DNA of 64,000 bases, taken from Rhodotorula mucilaginosa (Eukaryota > Basidiomycota > Microbotryomycetes > Sporidiobolales > Sporidiobolaceae). The position numbers and the translations under genes were made by a program. Location: contig CP137872.1 of assembly GCA_034406715.1 (NCBI GenBank), positions 124,001 to 188,000 of the forward strand, read 5' to 3'. The notes under the pieces were generated by a model. It had not been told where the DNA came from. It did no database searches and saw only the letters and a list, made by a program, of their open reading frames with translations. Each line of letters opens with the position of its first letter. The first letter of the stretch is position 1. Positions 57,590 through 64,000 of this stretch are shown in pieces.

Positions 57590-58507
57590 ATGGACAAGCT
57601 AGCAGCGTGTAAGCACGCAATCCGCCTGCACTTGATCGCCCATCCACCGACGGCTCACCCTCTCTCTCTCTCCCCACTTCCGCAGTGTTGCCTCAACATG
57701 CTCCCGGCAACCTCCCTTACTGGATGCTCTTTGTCTCGTGCGGCGTCCTCCAACTCTCCTTCTCTCCAGGGATAAAGTGCTGATGCGCGCCGACCGATCG
57801 ATAGAGGCCTCGCTGTCTTCAACGGCGTGCAAAACTACCTCACCACCTCCCTCACTCGGCGAGTTTACGGTCGTGCACCCGCACTAGGTGAGTCAATCGC
57901 GACTATCCGACAGGCCAAAGTAAACTCAATGTTGATGATGCTGCCCTTCGCAGTCAACCCGCTTCAAGCCCGCCTCTTTGGCGTCTGGACTCTGATGTCG
58001 GCCGCAGTCCGGATCTACGCCGCCTACAACCTGCACCTCAAGCCGTGCGCTCTCCCGCCTCTCTGCAGAGGCTCTACTCCTGCCTTCCACCTGGAAAACT
58101 GACCACCTCGACACTTCAGGATGTACGACCTCGCGATCGTTTCTTACATTCTTGCCCTCGGACACTTTGCTTCGGAGGCGACCGTGTACGGTACCGCCGG
58201 ACTGCAGGGCCTCGCAGGACCGCTGATTGTCGCATGTGAGTAGTCGGCGACGGTGGACGTCAAACGAGGCAGCGAGCCAGCGCGGACGAAGGGAACCTTG
58301 CTTCGAAGACAGTTGGGCTTGTCAAGTCTTCTCCGGCCTCCACACAGCTGACGCACGCCCACGCTTCCGACTCGCAGCCACTTCTCTCTACTGGATGATC
58401 TCTCGTGAGTATTTCCGGAAAAGTTGGTACAAAATCGGAAGCATCCCTTGACACCGAGCGGTGCCTCATTTTGCGTCGCAGAATACGACGTTTACGTGCG
58501 GGTTTGA
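57590..58507 (+). CDS. ERG28: Erg28, ergosterol biosynthesis scaffold
   Basis: Seven exons (57590-57608, 57686-57737, 57805-57887, 57954-58044, 58120-58235, 58378-58404, 58482-58507) encode 137 residues. Erg28 tethers the C-4 demethylation enzymes Erg25, Erg26 and Erg27 at the ER membrane. Matching blocks are LPYWMLFVSGLAVFNGVQNY, SLTRRVYGRAPAL, LQARLFGVWTLMSAAVRIYAAYNLH, SYILALGHFASEATVYGT and AGPLIVASTSLYWMISQYDVYV, with about four membrane spans and the usual length. Three exons are 19, 27 and 26 nt, so the gene is easily missed by automated predictors. It shares a very short divergent promoter with twinfilin. Confidence 0.93.
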
Positions 58508-58789
58508 TCGGGTCGACTTCCTGCAGAGTGGGACCCAAGCAGGCAGGCAGACATTCGCCGAAGAGGCTGTCGCAATGCTTGTACAAACAAGATTACGGGG
58601 ATATGAAAGTATCGAAAGTGAGGGAACTAGGTCACGGATAGTCTACAACGACAACGGGGGAGGAGGAACGGGGCAGAGAGTGGGGTTCGTACTAATGAGT
58701 GTGGCTGTTACATGGGAGAAAAAGCTAGCCAGACTGGGGGGGAGGTATCGGAAGCTGTGGTGTGGTGGAAAAGCAAGCGGCGCGGGTTA

Positions 58790-59517
58790 TTAGATGCTCG
58801 CGAACCCCTCTTCCACGGGAACTGCCAGCGCATCGGGACGCGCAGCTAAAGCGATGCGGTTCTGTGGAAGAAGGGACAATATGGAAGGTCAGACTTTGCC
58901 ATTTGCGTCAAGTTGAGACTCTCGCACGAAGCGCGAGAACAAGCGAATGCTCACCCTCTGGGCCCTCAAGATCTGCCAGCCTTGTTGCCAACTCTGAGGG
59001 CGACGGTGATGCCGATGCTCCCGCTCCTCCTGCGAGCGTCTCGCGACCTCATTCCCGACCACACCACCCACCACCGCGCCCATAATCAGCCACAAGACGA
59101 TGGCCCAGCAAAAAGCGCCACACAACCTTCTCGCTGCGCGGCGGTCGGCGCGGTTCGCGGCGGCGCGGGCGGTGAGGTAGGCGTATTGGGAGTCGGCTTG
59201 GGCGTGGAGGGCGGGACCGGGAGGGGGGAGGGACGAGAAAGCCGTGGGGCCCGAGGGGTAGCGCTGGTGTTGCTGCTGCTGCTGCTGCTGCTGCTGTGAA
59301 GAGGACCCGCCGGGCTGGTTGCTGGAAGGTAGTTCGGTATACGGTGGAGCTGCACGCATACACACGCATCCAGCGTCCAGCTTGTCAGCGCCCGGTCCGC
59401 GAGTGGTCGAAGTGCGTCATGGGGAGTGAGAGTGGGTCGGACTGCGTCAGACTCACGAGCGGCGGCGGGGAGGAGCTGAGCTTGTTCGCTAGAGACTTTT
59501 GCTGCTTTGCCTGCCAT
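58790..59517 (-). CDS. Small single-pass membrane protein with PPPY motif and poly-Gln
   Basis: Exons 59457-59517, 58955-59349 and 58790-58861 encode 175 residues. I recognise no family. The N-terminal part carries LLPAAAPPPYTELPSS, a PPxY motif of the type bound by WW domains of Rsp5/Nedd4 ubiquitin ligases, its first Pro codon split by an intron. A run of nine Gln from a CAG microsatellite follows. A membrane span (FCWAIVLWLIMGAVVGGVV) sits after a basic stretch (ANRADRRAARRL), and the tail is His/Arg-rich (EREHRHHRRP), ending EEGFASI. The basic side before the span suggests a cytosolic N-terminus. A role as a ubiquitin-ligase adaptor is speculation. The gene is divergent from the AlkB gene, with 110 bp between start codons. 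Confidence 0.75.
59268..59296 (-). repeat. CAG/CTG microsatellite in coding sequence
   Basis: About nine CAG units on the minus strand encode the poly-Gln run of the PPPY membrane protein. Length polymorphism is likely. Confidence 0.9.
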
Positions 59518-59627
59518 CGTGTGCGCTTCTGTGTCTTGTTGTCTTGGGAGCGAGTGTGGAGAAAGAGCGAGACCCCGCAGCGCAGCAACTTGTCCTCCGT
59601 CCAACTTTTGACGACTCGCTCACGGGC

Positions 59628-61605
59628 ATGTCAGACGACGAAGCAGTCGAGACGCTCTCTCAGCTCTTTCCGAATCGCAACCGAGCCGACCTCGCGCGCT
59701 ACCTCGCCGCGTCCCAGAACAACGTCGAGCGCGCGTTCGCTGCGATCGAACGCGGTTCGCTCGACCACAACGTCGGTCGCTCGGACGGGCTTCGAAAGAA
59801 ACGCAAGAGGACGCGGAGTAATGATGACGCTGGACGGATTGGCGCATGGCTAGCACCGCCGCCGCCGCCGCCGCTGCTGCGAACGAGCGAGGACCCGGCG
59901 GTCCTCGTCCTCGACGATTCCGATTCGGAAGCGGCTGCAGGACCTCCTCCTCCTCTGCCAGCAGCCGGACGCAATGCAGGGCCTGTCCTCAAGTCAGCGT
60001 TCGACCTGCTCAAGGCGCCTCCCCGCGAAGGAGACCGCGCGACGACAACCGCTCCCGCTTCGCATGTCAACTTGCCACCGTTGACTTTACGAACCGCCGA
60101 CATGGTCGCCAAACACACGGGCGGACTCGTCACGCTCGTCGAGAATGCGCTGCCGCCAGAACTCGCGTGCAGGTTGTACGTCAAGATGGTCAAGGAGAGT
60201 CTCGGAGAGGGGGAGGGCGAAAACCTTTGTGCGTGCGCAACTTCGCTGCTGATGCGCCAGGTATGAGGGTCAACTCCTGACCCGCATCGGCCTGTTGTTA
60301 TACGCGTGTCATCTGTGTTCGCAGGGCAGCCCAACAAGTGGTACCTCGTCGACCGGGAAGTGACTTCGCCACATACCTCCTGTTTCTACCGCAGTCTTCC
60401 CGAGCAAATCTCGGCCGAAACGGGCTACGACGCCGCAGGGTTCGACGAGTCGGCGACGTACTGGTACAACGGTGCAAAGCGGACCGCACGAGCGTTCACC
60501 TCGGATCAGGAAGAAGCGCGGCTGCTCGTGCGCGAATTTGTCCGCGTGTTGCTTGCCGGGCGAGAACGCCACCCGTTCGAGTATGAAGGGCCGTGGGATC
60601 CCAACGTCGCGGTTGCAAACTGCTACCGAGGCTCTAAAGAGGTGCGCGGCCCTTTTTCATGCACCCGGTCAGGCCCTCCTCCTTTGCTGACCGCTTCAGG
60701 AGCCCAAATCGTATTCGATGCGTGGTGGGCCGCACACAGTCTGTCGGCTTTCACAGCGACGTGCTGCAGTACCTCGGCCCATTCCCAACTATCGCCTCTT
60801 TGACTCTGGGCTGCACGCGACCATTCCGCCTACGCCCCTTCCTCCCCTCCGGCAACAACAACAACAACAGCGGCTCAGACCAGCCTCTACCTCAAATCCG
60901 CACGCTCGACATCATCCTGCCGCACAACTCGCTCTTGATAATGCATGCTGGCTGTCAGGAGCGGTACAAGCATGCCGTGCCGCCGATGAACGGAATGGAC
61001 GTGTTCCGACTACCCAAATCGAGCCTCGCCGAGTCGGAACACTTTTCCGCCTCGGAGAAGGAAGTCCTCCTGAACCGCAAGTGGAACGAGCGCATCAATG
61101 TGAGGACCCTCCGACAAGGTTCCTTCTCCTTCCCGCAACGAGGCGCTTTTGAGCTGACTCTCGCCTGGTTTATCAGATGACGTTCCGACACTATCGCCCG
61201 GATTTCGCCCCTCGCACGTCCAACTCGCCGCCCGGTTATGCCGGCACGCCGCTCTGTGCCTGTGGCGTACCATGCACGCTCCGTCCCGATGGGCGGGGTC
61301 GCGTCAAGGCGTCACTCTCTGCACGGAGCGGCGCCACCGCCACCGCCACTGCCGCCGAATCGAGCAACTCTGCGCCTCCGCAACTCACGTCTTCGGTTCC
61401 AACAGCCGCTAAACCTCGCATGAAGGGCCCAGCTGGCACGGAAGATTTGCGCGATCAGCTCTTCTTCTGGGTTTGCAACGCCGGCGCGTCAAACGAGGGC
61501 AAGACGTGTGGACACTTTCGGTTGCTCGACATGGAGAAGGAAGGCCGCGGGCGCTGGTTTCGCGGAGCGGGGAGTACGACTCAAAAGTCTGAAGCTGAAG
61601 ACTGA
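59628..61605 (+). CDS. AlkB-family 2OG-Fe(II) dioxygenase with CUE and GRF domains
   Basis: Exons 59628-60228, 60325-60641, 60740-61099 and 61177-61605 encode 568 residues. The N-terminus (EAVETLSQLFPNRNRADLARYL...NNVERAFAAI) is a CUE ubiquitin-binding domain. The dioxygenase core has WQPNKWYLVDREVTSPHTSCFY, the iron ligands in GFHSDVLQYLGP and ERYKHAVPP, and the 2OG-binding Arg near MTFRHYRPDF. The C-terminal GRF zinc finger reads CACGVPCTLRP...FFWVCNAG...CGHFRLLD, a DNA-binding module. The architecture suggests alkylation-damage reversal on DNA with recruitment by ubiquitin and single-stranded DNA. The acceptor of exon 3 is placed to keep the SVGFHSD block in frame. Confidence 0.92.
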
Positions 61606-61869
61606 AGGCTGGCGACATGGGCAGAGGCAGGGCAGAGGCCTTGAATGCGCTGATTGCAATCGCAAGGTCTGCTGCGATTTCTCCTTCGAAGCGTCGCCGG
61701 AAGCATTCCTGCAGGAGTTTCCATCATGCAGTAGGTTCAAGTGTAAAAGCAAGTGATACCGAGTTGCACGTGAGTGTGAGTGCGAGTGGACGGATAAGGG
61801 CGGGCGACCCGCCTATCTCGCGGGCGACTCTTTCCGATACTCGTGTTGACTTCAACCAACAAGTCCGCG

Positions 61870-64000
61870 ATGCCGCCCAAGGGCCGAGCCGCGGCCAGTA
61901 ATGGACCCAGTCAAGTCGATATTAGCGTCGCTGCCGTGCTCTCAGCCGCGTCTACTCCGGTCGCCTCGACGAGCCAGCAGCCTCAAGCCGGCAGTGATGA
62001 GGGGACGCCGATAGACTCGGGCGACGCGGACAAGCCCAGTACGGCTGGGCCAGACAGACCAAAGAAGAAGAGTCAGAGACCGAGCTGGTCGGTGCGTTTA
62101 CTGTACATCACGGCAGACTGGACTTCCTGGTGTCAGTTGGCTGAACCTCCCTCCTCCTTCTCATCAGTGCACAGAATGTACCAGGTACGCATGCAACGCA
62201 TTTCCACGCGTTTGTGAAACCCAGCTGACATGCTTTTCTCGCAGGCGAAAGATTCGCTGCAACCGCGTAGTTCCCGGCTGCGACCAGGTGCGCCAGAGAG
62301 CCTTCCATCACTTGATCGACTCTGTTGACTGTTCACCTCGTCAATTTCTGCTACAGTGCATTCGACGCAACAAGGTGCACCTGTGCCGACTCGAGCAGGA
62401 CGACGTGGCGGGGTTCGTTCCGGCCGGGGGAACGGCGCCTCTTTCCGCCTTGACTACCGCCTGCGGACCACCTCGGCTCGCGACCCAGGGCGAATACGAG
62501 GCCATCTCGCGGAGCATCGATGTCGTGCGGCAGCGACTGTACCACCTCGAGCGGGTCATGCGCTCCTTCGTACCTCAGCCCGATGCGCTCGACGAAGACG
62601 GCAATCCCATGTGGGGTGTCGACTTGAACCGACTCCGGCAGAACGACGTGCCTGCGACTTTGCCGATTCCGCCTGCAGCGGCGAATCACTCCTCGGCGTC
62701 GCATACTCCTGGGTCCGGCATTCACTCGGTACAGCAACCTCGGCAGAACGAGGTCGAAGCGGCCGTCACGCTCGAGTTCCTCGCGCTCGGCCGCGACACG
62801 AAGGAGACGCACTTTTCTCGAGCCGAGATCGTTCGCCCTGCCGAGGAGCGCTCGTCCGCAGGAGATTCTGTCGAAGAAGCGGCCGACTCGATCTCGGCGG
62901 ATCCGCCTTCGCCGTCTCGGCAGCAGCAACAACAACTCGGGCCGTTGCCCGATGACCAGACCAGCCGCGCCTTCCTCGAGCATTCGCTCGACTACGTCCT
63001 GTGGCAGCACGGTTGCGTACACTCGACCTCGTTCCGACAGCAGTGCGACGAATTCTACGCTTGGGGCGACGATCGCTTCGCGAAAGTCAATCAGGCGTGG
63101 CTCGCTCTCTATTACGCCATGCTGACCGTATCGGTCAAGCACATGAGCCCGACCGAAGCCGAGAAGCACGGGCTATCTCTAAGTGGCCAGAGGAGCCTCG
63201 CCAAGCGGTACTTTGACGCTGCCGTCGACGCGTTGCATCGCAGCCACTTCCTCCTCAAGCACAGCATCTACGCCGTTCAGGCCATCAACATCTTTGCCGT
63301 CTCGTGCCAGGATATCGGCCCATCCGACCTCATCGCGACTCTTTTGGCGTCCGGACTCCGGATCGCGCAGCACCTGAATTTGCACCGCTTCGGCAGCGAC
63401 GAAGAGTGGGATGCGAAGCGAAGGCAGAACGGCGTCGATCCGAGCAGCCCTCAAGGCGTCAAGGGTTTGATCGAACGCGAGCTCCGGAAGAGGGTCTGGT
63501 ACGGCCTCGTGACCGAGTGAGTTGCGCGACGGGTGGAAAAAGCTCAGCAGCAGCGTGCTGACTTCAGCTTCCGGGACAGGGACTGGATCTCTTCGCATGG
63601 CCGACGAGCATACTCTGTCTCTCCGGCTCATTTCACGACTCCGTTACCGCTCAACTGTACCGACGAGGACCTCTCAGCCGGCCGGATGGTCGATCGTCCG
63701 CCCGATGAGCCGACCGTCGCTTCGAAGACGATTCTTCTCTTCAAGGTCTCGGATTGCCTGCGCCGTTTCTTCGAGAACGTGCGCGACGAGCCCTCGTACG
63801 CTCACTGCCTCGAAGCGGACCGATCGCTGCGCAGTATTATCCTCGATGGCCCGGTTTACCTCAAGGCCGACATGAGCGGTCTGGAGGGTTACCCGCCGTG
63901 GACGTCCATGTTCCGATCGTACTGGGTCATCTCCATCTCGCACAAGCTCTTAGTCGTGCACCGCATGTTCAGCGCGCCCAGCAACGGCACGGAATCGCAC
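61870..64000 (+). CDS. Zn2Cys6 fungal-specific transcription factor, partial
   Basis: Exons 61870-62091, 62168-62184, 62245-62287, 62357-63516 and 63568 onward give 625 residues before the window ends. The binuclear zinc cluster CTECTRRKIRCNRVVPGCDQ-C-(x8)-C is split across four exons, one of only 17 nt, and all six Cys are present. A basic Pro/Lys stretch precedes it and a coiled segment (VVRQRLYHLERVM) follows. The fungal transcription-factor middle homology region starts near FLEHSLDYVLWQHGCVHSTSF and includes SGLRIAQHLNLHRF and SYWVISISHKLLVVHRMF. A nuclear regulator; its targets cannot be told. The neighbours give no pathway hint. Confidence 0.93.

Noticed and set aside
1-64000. Mobile elements, virus-like elements or a biosynthetic gene cluster
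   Set aside because: I saw no transposase, reverse transcriptase, integrase, capsid, long terminal repeat or backbone synthase motif, and neighbouring genes have unrelated housekeeping roles.

Overview
The window is eukaryotic nuclear DNA and most likely comes from a basidiomycete yeast. Coding is dense and GC-rich, with 27 protein genes in 64 kb on both strands. I place about 125 introns, mostly 50-80 nt, typically with a CTGAC/CTAAC-like branch site 15-25 nt before AG. The gene content is fungal: ERG28, a Yvc1-type channel, CORVET Vps8, Zn2Cys6 and bZIP regulators, an Rds1-like protein and GPI-anchored wall proteins. Base composition, intron density and intron style suggest Pucciniomycotina, such as a Rhodotorula/Sporobolomyces-like red yeast. 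That placement is inference. Exon boundaries were built by hand by joining reading frames at GT(or GC)-AG sites, and the phase sums were checked for each gene.

Layout. 0-18.5 kb: end of a Ras exchange factor, arsH, a large SH3-TBC protein, a seven-span membrane protein with a His/Asp-rich loop, a bZIP factor, VPS8 and an unrecognised three-exon gene. 18.5-24 kb (minus strand): a BTB protein, MRI1 (methionine salvage) and RAD10/ERCC1 (DNA repair). 24-31.6 kb: a beta-helix plus bulb-lectin protein, a GPI-anchored cupredoxin and an intracellular GH13 alpha-amylase with 12- and 18-nt exons. 31.7-47.1 kb: gamma-glutamylcysteine synthetase, U2AF small subunit, the USE1 SNARE, eIF2-beta, a TRPY vacuolar channel (one GC-AG intron) and NAD-formate dehydrogenase. 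48.3-55 kb: a block of secretory-pathway genes (Rds1/ferritin-like, aspartic protease, membrane-anchored thaumatin-like protein). 55.9-64 kb: twinfilin, ERG28, a small PPPY membrane protein, an AlkB dioxygenase with CUE and GRF modules, and a Zn2Cys6 regulator cut by the window end.

I see no mobile element, virus-like element, rRNA, CRISPR array or confident tRNA. There is no obvious biosynthetic cluster, and most neighbours are functionally unrelated housekeeping genes. The most interesting material lies in unusual domain architectures (TBC without its catalytic fingers, beta-helix plus lectin, CUE-AlkB-GRF, membrane-tethered thaumatin), very small coding exons, several very short divergent promoters, one lineage-specific gene and a few intergenic structures.
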